A stretch of DNA of 64,000 bases, from NCBI GenBank assembly GCA_028095005.1, contig CM051459.1:318000513-318064512 (forward strand), given 5' to 3'. This DNA is from Rhynchospora pubera. Its lineage: Eukaryota > Streptophyta > Magnoliopsida > Poales > Cyperaceae. The notes below the pieces were generated by a model. It was given only the letters and a program-made list of their open reading frames with translations, was not told where the DNA came from and made no database searches. This document shows positions 24,373 to 37,578 of this stretch, in pieces (within the stretch, counting starts at the first letter, position 1; each line of letters starts with the position of its first letter). The translations under genes and the position numbers were made by a program.

Positions 24373-25170
24373 TGAAACTTCTTCTTGCTAAAAATGCATA
24401 ATTCAATTTCATTGACTATCTATGGATTGAATACATATTTTAGTGACCTCCAAGAAAATACACACAAAATTAGAAATTCGTAACGAGAAAAATTAAAAAC
24501 GAAAGAAATTTCTTCAGAAAAAAAAAACTGAAGCGTAGGAAATTTTATTTTTAAGTATCTTTATTATGCATATGTTTTCTTTCTTTTAACTAATAAAAAA
24601 TCTTGAATCTCAAACAAAAAAATAAATAAAAATCGCTAATTTGAATTTGTTGACTTTTTTTGTCGTGTGTACAAAAGTTTGCAGCGGTTCAATTTTAAAT
24701 TTATGAGCATTAAATTAATAAAACGCAATTGATATTTAATTATTTATGATTCTTTGAATACCTATTGATATATGAAAACGCAAAATACTTCTTAGTGCAT
24801 GGAAACAAGAGTATGTGATATGGATTAAATTTGATTTTGTCGCCTTATAGGTTGCACATTTTTGTTCTTGGCTAGAATTTTACAAAATGCAAGCATGCAA
24901 AATTTCAGGTATATGCAGTGGGACATAGTAAACTTGCGAGGGAATTTAAAAAATATCATTCACTAGGTAGCTTCTGCCTAGCATTTCAAAAAAATTTTAA
25001 AAATATCAAAATAAAGCTACAGGATATCTCCAGTATCATCCTACTGGATGAACAGGTGCTGCTACTGATCATGTCTCTACAAGATACATGCACTATTGCA
25101 CTCTCGCTGTAACCGAATCCGATTCATCGAATATCGTTCAGTTAGTTATACCTGAACTTAGCTTAGACAG
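24373..25170. other. Partial 1.08-kb repeat and upstream flank of the AP2 gene
   Basis: 24374-24730 resembles the internal repeat of the preceding unit. 24730-25170 is single-copy AT-rich DNA; no gene supported. Confidence 0.5.
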
Positions 25171-25183
25171 ATCAATTATAAAA

Positions 25184-25191
25184 TATAAATA
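25184..25191 (+). promoter_or_regulatory. TATA box of the AP2/ERF-like gene
   Basis: TATAAATA about 140 bases upstream of the chosen ATG at 25330; no better candidate is nearby. Confidence 0.55.
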
Positions 25192-25829
25192 GATCCACTC
25201 CTCTGTACATTTCCTCTCCCAAATCAGAAAAAAAGATTGATCCACTTTCTTCTTGAAACCTTTTACCAGTATTTCCCTCACCTAAAATCAATACCAGAGA
25301 CGATCTTGACTTACCAAATATTTGAAAAAATGGCAAGCAGTAGCGACGGAAACTCATCAGACAAGAAGTATACAGGTGTTACTGAGAAGAAGCCGGGCCA
25401 ATGGCAGGCTCAGGTATACATACCGTATAACGTCGAACCGAGGGTAGTAGACTGCCCCAGTCCACTCTGGCTTGGATATTTCGAGTCCAAAGAGAAGGCC
25501 GCAAGGGCGTATGACGTGGGAACGGTCTGTGTTCATGGGCCCCAACTGGATGTGCTCCGCGGCCTTTACTTCCCTGACACGCCACCAGCTCTTCCCTACC
25601 CAGAAGACCAGAAGCTGACGGTAGAACAAGTCAAACTCGAAGCACGAAACCATGCAAATAGAGATGACACTGAACCAGCTGTCCAGCCTGCTCAAGACAC
25701 AAGGGGCCAAGAGAAAGGGAAGAAACATTGTGACATTGGAATGGATGCAATCGTCTCACGTCCTTCTACGACTAAGTACTTTAACTTTATGGGAGTAGGG
25801 GACTCAGCACCTGCGCCCAAGGCTGTCGG

Positions 25830-27592
25830 TGTTAGAGTTATGTCCTAGAAGTCAATAATTTAATAACTTAATTATTAGTTTATATTTTTTGGATGATATT
25901 TTATCATCTGTTCCTAGGTTTATTATTGACAGATCATTCAGGTTGAGGATCTGAATTGTAGATCTCTGTGGATCATTCTTTAGAATGACAATAATAAATC
26001 TAAACGGTCCATAATCTTGATAATTAACAAGGAACATTAATTATCTTATAAGATTAGTATGCAAGTTAAGTGATGATTAAGTTCTACTAATCATAGGTAA
26101 AGAGTTACCAACTTAATTGCATATGTGTATGTTATGGAACATAGCACAGGACTTGACCCATCGAAATAAACATATGGATTGTGTTATGTGTCATTGTTTA
26201 TTTCGTTGTGATTTTGGTTCTAAGTTTGAGATGTTTATCTTTTCCACATGAGGATAGGTTCAATAAATACTGTCTACCGCTGATTCCCGATAAGGGCTGC
26301 TATACGGACTTTATTTATGTTCTCTTGAATTGTGCGGGGAAAAGTTAATCATCAAGAAAACCGTATGTCCCTCATTAATTCACTTAGTGAGTGACGATAT
26401 CTGTTTGGGCCCCTTGATGGAGTTGGATCGTATGCGCGCAACTAAGCGATCAACTCTAGATCAAGAAACGTATAATCTGCAAGAATGACACATTCCTATC
26501 TTGGATTATACGATGATATCGTGAGACATAAGAATCAAAATAGAGAAACATATTTATTCTCTTATGCAGGATTGAAATATTGTAGCAGTACACTATTTAT
26601 GTGAATTGGGAATCATAACGTGTTGCTAGATACCACTTATGATTATTGAAATTAAATAACGATTTAATTCCATGGCCAACATAGCATAAATCCTCAAAGG
26701 GTCACACAAATAGGACATTAATCACACAGTGCATTATTTATTTATTCACAACAGTAAGTTCTGTGGAAATATGATAAGATTGATTAATTAATTATATACC
26801 GTTGCGAACCGTTATAATTAATTAAGTCAATGGATCATATAGAAATAAATTAATGCATTAACTAATCCTAAAACAATTATTAATGAGTTAATAATTAATT
26901 TAGTTCAACACTTATTAATATAAATGGTTATATTGATGAATTGGGCCGTTATTTAAATAGCAAATATATAGCCCAATTAAAGAGCAAAGTTGAGGGACCT
27001 TAATTATATAAATTAATGATCCAAATGAAGGGGTTAAATGGCCCATAAAGGCCCATTTCGTGGCTGCCCATTATGGTGGTAGGTGGGATGGCATAGTTGT
27101 AATTATGCAAGAGGTCAATTAGGTTTTGTGCTCTATATAAGGACCACTTATGAGAGCCTCCACCTAGCTTTCTCTCTCCTCCCATTTCCTCCCATGAGGC
27201 CGCCACTTTTCACCCTCTCCTTCTCTCTTTTGCTCATGTGTTGAGCTATTTTCTCTCCACTAAATCAAGGTTGTTGATTGATGCAAGAGAGAAAACCATA
27301 GGGATTAGGCTTGTTCTTTGGGTACGCTAGCACGTACCTTGTAGAACGTGATTAATCCTCCTTGGTGGACTCGAGGGCGGTTACGTGACGTGGTGGAGAC
27401 GGTGGAGAAGGCACGCCATCGATTCCCATGCCTTGGTCGAGCCCCGCGAATATGATTTCGCGGGAGGTATCGATTTCTCCTCTTTCTCTTTGTGTCTATT
27501 GCTTAAAGTACTAGATTTTGTGTTGCTTGTGTTTTAATTGGATTAATTAATAGTAATTAGTCACAAAATTAAAATTGGGCAATTTCCTAACA
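25830..27592 (+). repeat. 5' LTR of the Copia-type element
   Basis: Begins TGTTAGAGTTATGTCC and ends TTTCCTAACA. A TATA box, CTATATAAGG, lies at about 27133. It differs from the 3' LTR at about fifteen positions counted by eye, all transitions. Confidence 0.95.
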
Positions 27593-27604
27593 GTGGTATC
27601 AGAG
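27593..27604 (+). promoter_or_regulatory. Primer-binding site (initiator Met-tRNA)
   Basis: GTGGTATCAGAGC begins at the LTR edge. TGGTATCAGAGC is the standard complement to the 3' end of plant initiator methionine tRNA. Confidence 0.9.
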
Positions 27605-30600
27605 CACATGGTCGTACTTAAGCTATTTTGACACTTAATTAAGAGAAATTGGCTAATTAACGGATTAGTAGAGATGATGCGTTTGTTTGCTGTCTGGAAA
27701 TGGTATTTTCTGTGTTGTTTCGCGTTTTTTCGCTTTGATAAGTTCTCTGGAAGTTTTTCCCATCTACATGAAAGTTGTAGATCTTTGGATTGTGATTCTT
27801 TTGGCGTTGGATTCACATTTTTCTGAATTAGTATAGATTTATTGTGAATAAAACGGCGACAGTGCGCAGAACCAGTTTCTGCTCGCACTGTCCTGTTTGA
27901 ATGGCTTGAAAGATTTATATTTTGAATATAAGTACCAGTGTTCTATGGCTATAAATAAAGAGGACTTGAAGCTCTTTCTGAGCATGTATAAATTGTTGCA
28001 TTACTTGGATTAATTTGTGGATTTTCAAGTATGAAAAGGAAGATCTTGTCAGATCCAGTAAGTTGAGCAAATCGATTGTTCTAATAAACTGTACCAACTG
28101 AGAACTCCTTAAAAATTCTGTTTAAATGGAGTTGTTCTAATTTGAGTTAGGATTCCAGGAAAATTAATTTCATAATTTTTCGTGGAAGTTTGGACCTTCA
28201 ACTAGGTTAAAACATTTCGATTGACAGTCTGTTCCAGTACAGAATTTGTTGATTGTTTAGCATGTAACTTAATATTATTGAACTGAACTTGGTTGTTTTC
28301 TTTTCATGAATGGATAGCCTGTAGTCTAAACAAGTTTTTCTATGTATATTGTATATATAAAAACTGGATAGAAGGTGGTCTAACAGACCAAATGGTTGAG
28401 AGGATAAGCTGAAAATCTCATAACGGTGTTTCGTGCACTTGTAAGAGATTTGTCATTTTTGATTCTCCCAGATGGTTTAAGATCTCTTCTTGAAATTTTT
28501 ACTGGTAATCACAACTATGATAAGGAGCTTAAGTAATTTATTTGAGAATTTTTGGAGATCGAAAACTGTTGTTTTTGTTGGATTCCATTAGTTACGTTTT
28601 TTGTTAAATTAATGTTTTTCTAAGTATTCAAACTAGTTGAAAATAATTAGAAAACTCCTTGTTTGATCTCCTTTCAGTTATGGGATGTTGAAAGAACTTT
28701 CTAAATGAATTTAAACAAGTTTGGTTGTTTAAAAATTGAGAATTTGTACGCGAAATTTACTTATAGCAAACGATACGCAAAGATGCTTGAAAATCGTTAA
28801 TTGGAAACAAAGTGCTTGTATGTGCTAACTTTGTTTTGTAGGTGGATAGTGGGTTTAGTATGGCTCAAGACTCAATGCCTTGTGGTTGTATTTGAATGCA
28901 TGTGTGAATGTTTGTAATGCGGCCTTTGGTGCCATTAATTAATTAATTTGTTGATTAATTTTAATGTAACTTGTGAGGCTTGCATGCCCCTAAGGTTAGG
29001 ATGGGAGTAGGATATTTTTCACATGTATTTTGTTCCTTTATTTTATAGGATTTAGATCCTTATAGAATTTAGTGGGAGGGACAAGGATTAGATTAGTTTT
29101 GCTCCATGGACGATGTGGCGAAACTAATGCAAGCGGGAGCCATACAAACCCACAACTATGAGATGCTTATATGTGATTGCTTGTGATTGCTATGAATTGT
29201 CATAGGCTAGGTATGGGTGTATGCTTACACGACCACCAAACAAGTGTCATATGATTGATAGTCCCAACTAAAACATGATTAAGTTAAATCGCCCTCCTTC
29301 TCTCTATCCCCTTCTAACGTGTATGATCGTTCATTGATGCATTCTCGCCGACGCGGGACATCGTGTTCCATCATCCGTGTCGGGGTGTAAATCGGATTTA
29401 CTAGGAGCAAATAGAGAAAGGTTACTTAACGATGTTTTCTAATCGGATTGGACATCGGGGCAAAGTTTGTGGATGTACATGTGATATTTCACAAACCAAG
29501 AATCATATGGAATGATTGGTTGGAGAACCTACTCTATCTAGTTATTTTTGGTGTCACGCCGACGCTAGCACCATCTCAACGAAAATAGGGATCTTGGAAA
29601 ACCTACTACATTAGGGACATTAAATAATTGTAGTGGGAGTTTTATTTGTTATAAATAAAACAATTGCATAAACTAAATGACCGTAAATTGATTTTGTTAT
29701 AGATGTTTAAATTGTTAATTTTGTTGCGATCAATCTTTGAAAATTAACAAACTCGTTTCTAAAAGTATTCACTTAAAGAAGTAATACCGATTCCTAAGAC
29801 ACGATCTTAGTGAAGAGAAATTTGAGTATGTCAATTCCCAAAACTTTCCTCAAACTACCCGAACGTAGCAACGCGATGATTGATTGACTTTTGGCGAAAA
29901 GTTATTCAATAAAGCGTATGCTTAATATCCTCATTTGAAATTTCTAGACCTTTGAATTAGCGAATTCATATGGACTAAAAATTAACTCGTATGTTCTCAT
30001 CCGCTTACTCAAGAAAATGTTCTTGGAGAAAGTAGATATTAACTCCGTCATTTATGATTGAGTATAAAGAATATGAGTTGACCAAGAGATTATTCTTTTA
30101 AAAGAAGTTATATGAATGTTTCATTAGCTCACAAATCGAAAGATTGAAGTAGCTAATTGATGACTAGAGATATTAATCTCCGATATCAAGGATTGTTGAT
30201 ATTGTCATACGATCTCTTTAGAATCATGAAGGATATAATGTTACCTTTTTCACGCTTGTTAATGCAAAAAGGTGATTGATTAAGTATTCAAGAAATACTT
30301 CACCAATGTATGAGTTGAAATTTCGAGACTCTCATTGATGACCATGTGTCACATGAGATGTTTCATTTGCCGTTTATGGGAGGCATTTGAAAGGTTGTCC
30401 GAAATACCATGATTGTGACGATTAGAAATATTCTAATCCTAAAGTGTATTTGTCGTTCAAATTATCTCACTATCTTTAATTCACACTAGTAACTTGATAC
30501 TAGTTCATATGCTCGCATTTAACGAAATGTGTTAGCAATAAAGAATAAGAGAATGTTCGAGAGATGTAAAATAAACTCCGTATAGGAAATGACTTATTCG

Positions 30601-33478
30601 TTTAAGTCATTACCATTGAATACGTAGAGTTATCTTTATTAAGAGTTTGTTTAGGAATTGAAGGTTGCATACCTTAATTCTAAAACCTCTCATAATATCT
30701 CCATTTCATATTCAATGATGGATGACTATGTTTAGTAAAAGACAAGTTCTTTTATCATGGATTTGTTTATATGATTTCATGCATCTTGATTGAATTTGCT
30801 TGAAATAGATAAACAATTTTGAATGACAAATAAGATGCGTAAGACTTAACATAAAGTATTTTGACTTTCATGTTATATATAACCGCTTAGTCACATACAT
30901 AAACGAGAATCGCATTACGAGAGTCTACGTAACGTAGAGCTCGAAATTCAATTCGATTTCAAATCGATTGATATGCGAATCATGTTTGTTAAATGACAAA
31001 AGCGCCTTTAACCTATGAAGGTTTAAGGACAAGTGAACTAATTAGGACTTATACATATCGATGTATAAAGACCTATAAGTACTTGTGCAATGAAAGGTTG
31101 TTGATACTTTACTACTTAACCAACGATCATTGTAGATATTAACATATCTATTTGATAAGGTATAAGTATGAACCTTTTGACTAGTTCAAAGGAGTTCAAG
31201 AGTGAAGTTTAAAAGACCGTTCAAGAAAAATGGAAGTCTTACAATTAATTGTGGTAAATAAATAAGTAGTTAAGTCATATGATTTGAAATATTATCTAAA
31301 GAGTATGAAAGTAGTTTCACAACTCGCTCCATGAGGAATAATATGTCCAAGAATGGAGGTATCAAACAATATTTTGTTCGATCGATAATAAATCAAATGG
31401 ACTTATTCAACTCGTATTAGGGAATTATGTTTGAGGACAATATTGTTTACACTGAATGGTGTTCCATTAAAGTCTATTGAAGAAGATATCTTACGAGATT
31501 TTGATCTCTAAGTATAATACTTCTCAAGATTTGGTGTTGAGAAGCTTATTTCAAGTATTGTCGACTTGTAAGCTTAAACCAAATAAGACACTGTAATATT
31601 TGTAGGATGCTTTATATTAAAAGGCACTACTTCCACGAATATGATAAGAACAAAGTAGTTGTTGCTAATCATAATGTAGTCTTGATGAATTGAAATTCTC
31701 AAGAAGAAGTAGTGAGAGTAAAGTGAGCATTAAAATAATTTATGCATCACTACAAGAAGTACTCTTATGGGAAACTTGTCACTCCATACATGGTACTTAG
31801 TGGGAGTTGAGCGAAACTTCATTCACAAGTTGTTTTGAAAGAAGTTTAATAGTATGCTCCTTACAATGAGGACTCAACCATCTCACGAGTTGATGATGTT
31901 CGAGAAACTCATGGAATATATGAGGAGTCAAGAACTCGTTCAACAAATCGTTGTAGAAGAAGTTCATGAACCTCAAGTACCAATCCTACAAAAGATCAAC
32001 GAGAGTTGATTGCCTAAGTCGTTTGGTGCATTGGCTTCACGACATTCTCAAACTTAGCATATGAGAATCCGTTGATAAACAAGAAAAAACGATGGAACGA
32101 TCCGATTCCACATATATGGTTTGAATTCATATGATCTTTAAATAAAATTCATGTATAACAACAAGGTATAAACCTTGGTTGATGTTCATGAAGGAGCAAT
32201 CCATCAAGAACGTTTTAGATCTTCAAGATCGACATGGATAACAAATCGACTATGTACAAAGCGCGGCTTCTCGCTTGTAGCTATGTCTAAGTCGATGACT
32301 AGTTGACTACGTACAAAGCACAACCTCTTCCTTGTGGCTATGTAAAAGTCAATAAAGATCATTCTAGCAATAGTTGTATTTCATATATATTGATATATGG
32401 AAAAACACATAAAACCGCCTTCTTCGTATGAATGAAGGATGATGTTGTGCATTTGACACAAATCGAGGTTTTATGTATTGCTAAAAACATACGCATGCTT
32501 CAAGGATCCATAAATGGATTAAAGCAAGTGTTGTGGAGATTGGAATAAAAGTTTTGACAATGAAGTCAAGGAGTTGAACTTCGTCAAAAGTATCTTGTAT
32601 ATACAAGATATTCAGTGGAAGCATAATTGTATTATTTGTATTGTTCAAGATAACAATTCATTAATTGGGAATAACATTAAGAAAATGAATATTGTCAAGA
32701 TCTCTTTGGAGAATGCTTTCTCAAATGAGAACTTGGGCGAAATCACCTGATCCTAGGAAACAAATCTATGAAGATAGATTATGATGGATGTCAGGTTTGA
32801 ACAAATATGCATATACTGACGAAGTGTTCTAGAAACACGAAAGTTACACTCCAAGAAAGGATGTCTAACTGTACGTCACATGGCATGACTTGAGTGTTTT
32901 AACTCGGTCTATTGCAACTCAATTCAAGAAAGTGCATGAAATAGTTCAAGCATTCTTTCATTATGAGTTTCATTGTGTACGTCATATTTATTCATATGCC
33001 CCGATGTGTAGTATCCAAAGGATATGACAAAGAGTTGTCAAATGGATACAAGAGAGACACATTAGGACGATAGTCAAGGATATCCTCGAGTACCTTATGA
33101 GAAAGAGTGATATAATGTTTCATCTCTTGAGATGAAAGAGAGCTCGTGTAAGTTAATTACACTAATGATAGTTTTTCGAAAGATTGATATAATCACAGTT
33201 GAAATACATATTTTGCTAAAAGGTGGTGTTGTAAGTTTAGAAGGTGTTCTAAATGGAATATTACAACCGTTTCCGTCACCCAAGCAAAATACATAGCAAC
33301 TTGTGAAGCAATAAAAGAAGTTTATTTCGGATCGATTTCTTAGTTGAGTTATTATGGTTCTAAGCATCTCGAACCATAACTTACTCCTAAAGAGCCCAAT
33401 GTTACATTGGAGATTCAAATATGATCTATAACGATATCACTTGATATCATATGATGGTGATCAAGAATATATATAGGA

Positions 33479-33566
<88 letters not shown>

Positions 33567-33803
33567 TCAAACAATTTTTGGATAGGTTCGCGAACACAGC
33601 GAACACTCTAGCACGATCTCTACCTTGAGCAGTATACGAGATGCAGTTATGCATCCATACGTGGTGGACGTATGAGTAACTAGCTATAAGCGTATTATTT
33701 ATTTTGAGGTCCGAGACATGTATATATGTAGATATATGACATTGTTCTCAATTCTTCGTTGGCTAGAAGTCACTACTGATTGACTCTAGGCCAAGTGGGA
33801 GAT
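27605..33803 (+). other. Degenerate internal region of the Copia-type element
   Basis: About 6.2 kb. No gag frame was recognised. Words resembling pol are legible from about 32260 to 33400: TACAAAGCGCGGCTT (YKAR-like) at about 32256, an AAATGGATTAAAGCAAG (YGLKQ-like) word at about 32512, and the RNase H motif at 33275-33334. Stops and shifts are frequent. It contains a (TA)n tract at about 33479-33564. Confidence 0.7.
33479..33564. repeat. (TA)n microsatellite inside the retrotransposon
   Basis: About 85 bases of pure TA near the 3' end of the element interior; it yields artefactual Tyr-Ile frames. Confidence 0.95.
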
Positions 33804-35566
33804 TGTTAGAGTTATGTCCTAGAAGTCAATAATTTAATGACTTAATTATTAGTTTATGTTTTTTGGATGATATTTTATCATCTGTTCCTAGGTTTATTAT
33901 TGACAGATCATTCAGGTTGAGGATCTGAATTGTAGATCTCTGTGGATCATTCTTTAGAATGACAATAATAAATCTAAACGGTCCATAATCTTGATAATTA
34001 ACAAGGAACATTAATTATCTTATAAGATTAGTATGCAAGTTAAGTGATGATTAAGTTCTACTAATCATAGGTAAAGAGTTACCAACTTAATTGCATATGT
34101 GTATGTTATGGAACATAGCACAGGACTTGACCCATCGAAATAAACATATGGATTGTGTTATGTGTCATTGTTTATTTCGTTGTGATTTTGGTTCTAAGTT
34201 TGAGATGTTTATCTTTTCCACATGAGGATAGGTTCAATAAATACTGTCTACCGCTGATTCCCGATAAGGGCTGCTATACGGACTTTATTTATGTTCTCTT
34301 GAATTGTGCGGGGAAAAGTTAATCATCAAGAAAACCGTATGTCCCTCATTAATTCACTTAGTGAGTGACGATATCTGTTTGGGCCCCTTGATGGAGTTGG
34401 ATCGTATGCGCGCAACTAAGTGATCAACTCTAGATCAAGAAACGTATAATCTGCAAGAATGACACATTCCTATCTTGGATTATACGATGATATCGTGAGA
34501 CATAAGAATCAAAATAGAGAAACATATTTATTCTCTTATGCAGGATTGAAATATTGTAGCAGTACACTATTTATGTGAATTGGGAATCATAATGTGTTGC
34601 TAGATACCACTTATGATTATTGAAATTAAATAACGATTTAATTCCATGGCCAACATAGCATAAATCCTCAAAGGGTCACACAAATAGGACATTAATCACA
34701 CAGTGCATTATTTATTTATTCACAGCAGTAAGTTCTGTGGAAATATGATAAGATTGATTAATTAATTATATACTGTTGCGAACCGTTATAATTAATTAAG
34801 TCAATGGATCATATAGAAATAAATTAATGCATTAACTAATTCTAAAACAATTATTAATGAGTTAATAATTAATTTAGTTCAACACTTATTAATATAAATG
34901 GTTATATTGATAAATTGGGTCGTTATTTAAATAGCAAATATATAGCCCAATTAAAGAGCAAAGTTGAGGGACCTTAATTATATGAATTAATGGTCCAAAT
35001 GAAGGGGTTAAATGGCCCATAAAGGCCCATTTCGTGGCTGCCCATTATGGTGGTAGGTGGGATGGCATAGTTGTAATTATGCAAGAGGTCAATTAGGTTT
35101 TGTGCTCTATATAAGGACCACTTATGAGAGCCTCCACCTAGCTTTCTCTCTCCTCCCATTTCCTCCCATGAGGCCGCCACTTTTCACCCTCTCCTTCTCT
35201 CTTTTGCTCATGTGTTGAGCTATTTTCTCTCCACTAAATCAAGGTTGTTGATTGATGCAAGAGAGAAAACCATAGGGATTAGGCTTATTCTTTGGGTACG
35301 CTAGCACGTACCTTGTAGAACGTGATTAATCCTCCTTGGTGGACTCGAGGGCGGTTACGTGACGTGGTGGAGACGGTGGAGAAGGCACGCCATCGATTCC
35401 CATGCCTTGGTCGAGCCCCGCGGATATGATTTCGCGGGAGGTATCGATTTCTCCTCTTTCTCTTTGTGTCTATTACTTAAAGTACTAGATTTCGTGTTGC
35501 TTGTGTTTTAATTGGATTAATTAATAGTAATTAGTCACAAAATTAAAATTGGGCAATTTCCTAACA
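33804..35566 (+). repeat. 3' LTR of the Copia-type element
   Basis: Same length and ends as the 5' LTR; differs by about fifteen transitions. Followed by GTCGA, the downstream target duplication, where the AP2 gene resumes. Confidence 0.95.
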
Positions 35567-35671
35567 GTCGACCTTGCTGTTGAGCCGTTCATTGACTTCA
35601 TGGGAGTGTTTCCAATGGTGCCCAAGAAGCCAAACAATGCCGAGAAGGAGGATCAAGATTTTGATCAATAG

Positions 35672-36939
35672 ATTGTGTGCAGTTCATGACCAAGTGCAAG
35701 CGTCAGCTACCTAAGACTTTTTTTTTTTTTTGCGTATGTGGCTTTATTGTGTCTTTTTTTGCTTCGATGGATTGTTAAGGGGTGGAAATTAAAGAAATGT
35801 TTAGTTAAAGTGAATTTGAAAAAGTTTTAGGTAATCTGTTTTGTTTCATGAGGATTCTTTAGTGTACTTCGTTTGCTGACCTGTACAATTTAGATGTGGA
35901 AGCAAGAAAATAAAGAATTAATCATGATGAATGTACTGAAGCGACTTTTATGTGCCCCTTTTCTTTCGTTGTTTTTTTTTTAATCATATGTATTCTGTTA
36001 AGTTCCAAGAAGAAAATCCCAGAAAATATTATATATATATTACAGGTCATATATTACTGTCAACTTGTACAAAGATCTGACATATAATTTTGTCCTTAAA
36101 GAATGTGTTTTTATGATTGCTGAAGTACTTGTCTCTTTAGGCACAAAAGGATTGTTGTTGTCGTCAGTACAAGTAGAGGAACCAGATGGGATACTGGTAC
36201 AAGTTAGGATACCAGTCATTCTGTGGTTTTCCATTTCGTACTTCACTGTTTTATATTTATTCTGTATATTTTTTTCTTTTTTAAAACAAAAAATAGCTGG
36301 TTTTCTTAGCTTTTAACAAACAAAATATTCCTAAGTACTCTCTCACTAGAAATGTGGTTGGTCCTCAAGTGTTAAATATGGTCAAGTACAGATCAGGCGA
36401 AAATTTTAATTCTTTAATTAATAGTTTGCAGAACTGATATAATTGACTTTGATTGTAGCATAAGTGGCACCTGTTGGATATTAAATCTAAGGTCCTACAA
36501 ATATCCAACACTTTTTCTGTGGGTTAAATTGTACCAGTTTCTCCATTTATTGCATTTTTCTGATCTTTGTACCGGACATAATACAGGGTGTCTTTCTCTA
36601 CTGGGGACTATGAGTCATTTTATGGTGTTCAATCACTATCCTAAATTTATTAATAATCCAAATTGTCATTCTCATGAAAAAACAATTGAGTCATTTTTCT
36701 GTGGGTCAAATATAACTCGGATCAATCATTTTTTCAATTTATTTAAATTGGCTCTTTCAGAAATTCGGTTTAGGAAATGAATAAAGGAACTAAGAAGTAC
36801 TATATTATATATACCTAACAAATATAAGCGGTTTAGACACGTAGAGGAAGGGCATGACAGGTGGCAGTTTGCATGGATCTAAAAGTGAGATGCGTGGCAA
36901 CTTTGTAGGATATATTATATATATGATTTTTTACATTCG
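35672..36939. other. 3' flank of the AP2 gene, nothing else recognised
   Basis: AT-rich, with a T-run at about 35710 that may be part of the 3' UTR. No supported gene. Confidence 0.4.
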
Positions 36940-37134
36940 GTCAATATCTCGCCAACTAACCTTCAAAAAAAAAAAAATACATTCGGTCAATATATGTCAA
37001 AATCTTTGACTGGTCAAAGGGGTGAAATTCCCATCAAACAATACATTTTCGGTCAACAACAGAGCAATATACTATTGGTTGGTCACATGGTCAAACAAAG
37101 TCAATACTGGTCAACCATAGTCAAACTATGTCAA
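36940..37134. promoter_or_regulatory. Dense W-box core (TTGAC/GTCAA) cluster, partly 10-bp phased
   Basis: Eleven TTGAC cores in 195 bases: GTCAA at 36940, 36986, 36996, 37013, 37052, 37090, 37100, 37110, 37120 and 37130, and TTGAC at 37006. The last five are spaced by exactly 10 bases. TTGAC is the core of the WRKY-binding W box. The site lies downstream of both neighbouring genes (the AP2 tail ends at 35671; gene B ends at 37579 on the minus strand), so a regulatory role is inference. Confidence 0.5.
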
Positions 37135-37578
37135 TGTCGGTGGGTGTAACAGTTCAATCTCTAATCATCATTTTTTTCCCTTAAAATAAATGTGCTTCTG
37201 TACCGGTTCAGAAGGTTTACATTTTTTTCCCCTTTTTGTTGGCCAAATGTAACCCAAACAGAACAGAACATGAAGCAATTCAACTTTTATCCTATATTTA
37301 AACATGGTAAATTGTTTATGGACGTATAAATTAGATTGGTCATTTCAGATCCTGTATGCCTATGCAGGGGTTCATTCATGTCTGAAAGAAAACCTGTGGG
37401 TACTGATCCAATATAACAGGTGAACCGCATAGGAGATGAAAGATCTATTATACTCAAGCATGGCCACAAAAAATAAATAATAAAAAAAAATCAAAGCAAA
37501 CTACATAGTGATTTCCCCTCAAAATCGATTTCACCCTAATCAACAAAGGAAAAAAAATTAAATAGATGGAGCATGAAT

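Larger units (their letters stand above)
25830..35566 (+). mobile_element. Ty1/Copia-type LTR retrotransposon, decayed interior
   Basis: The two LTRs are 1763 bases each and flanked by GTCGG / GTCGA (5-bp target duplication with one mismatch). A primer site TGGTATCAGAGC follows the 5' LTR, and a purine-rich AAGTGGGAGAT tract precedes the 3' LTR. The 6.2-kb interior has no long frame. Fragments of the Copia reverse transcriptase-RNase H region can still be read late in the element, the clearest at 33275-33334 (VTQAKYIATCEAIKE, compare the RNase H motif TEAEYIA). Reverse transcriptase/RNase H at the 3' end of pol gives the Copia order. Confidence 0.9.
25330..35671 (+). pseudogene. AP2/ERF-domain-like gene split by a retrotransposon
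   Basis: The 5' part is 25330-25829. The 3' part, 35570-35671, resumes in frame after the LTR element and supplies 33 codons and a stop; together they would encode about 199 residues. Residues about 14-75 form a divergent AP2 domain (YTGV, then LWLGYFESKEKAARAYD). Arginines usual in the first DNA-contacting strand are replaced (KYTGVTEKKPGQWQAQ), so DNA binding may differ from typical ERFs. The start at 25330 is preferred over an in-frame upstream ATG at 25237 because the domain follows it directly and 25237 lies within 50 bases of the TATA box. As it stands the frame runs into the LTR and stops after six extra residues (stop at 25846-25848). By family it would be a nuclear transcription factor. 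Confidence 0.8.
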
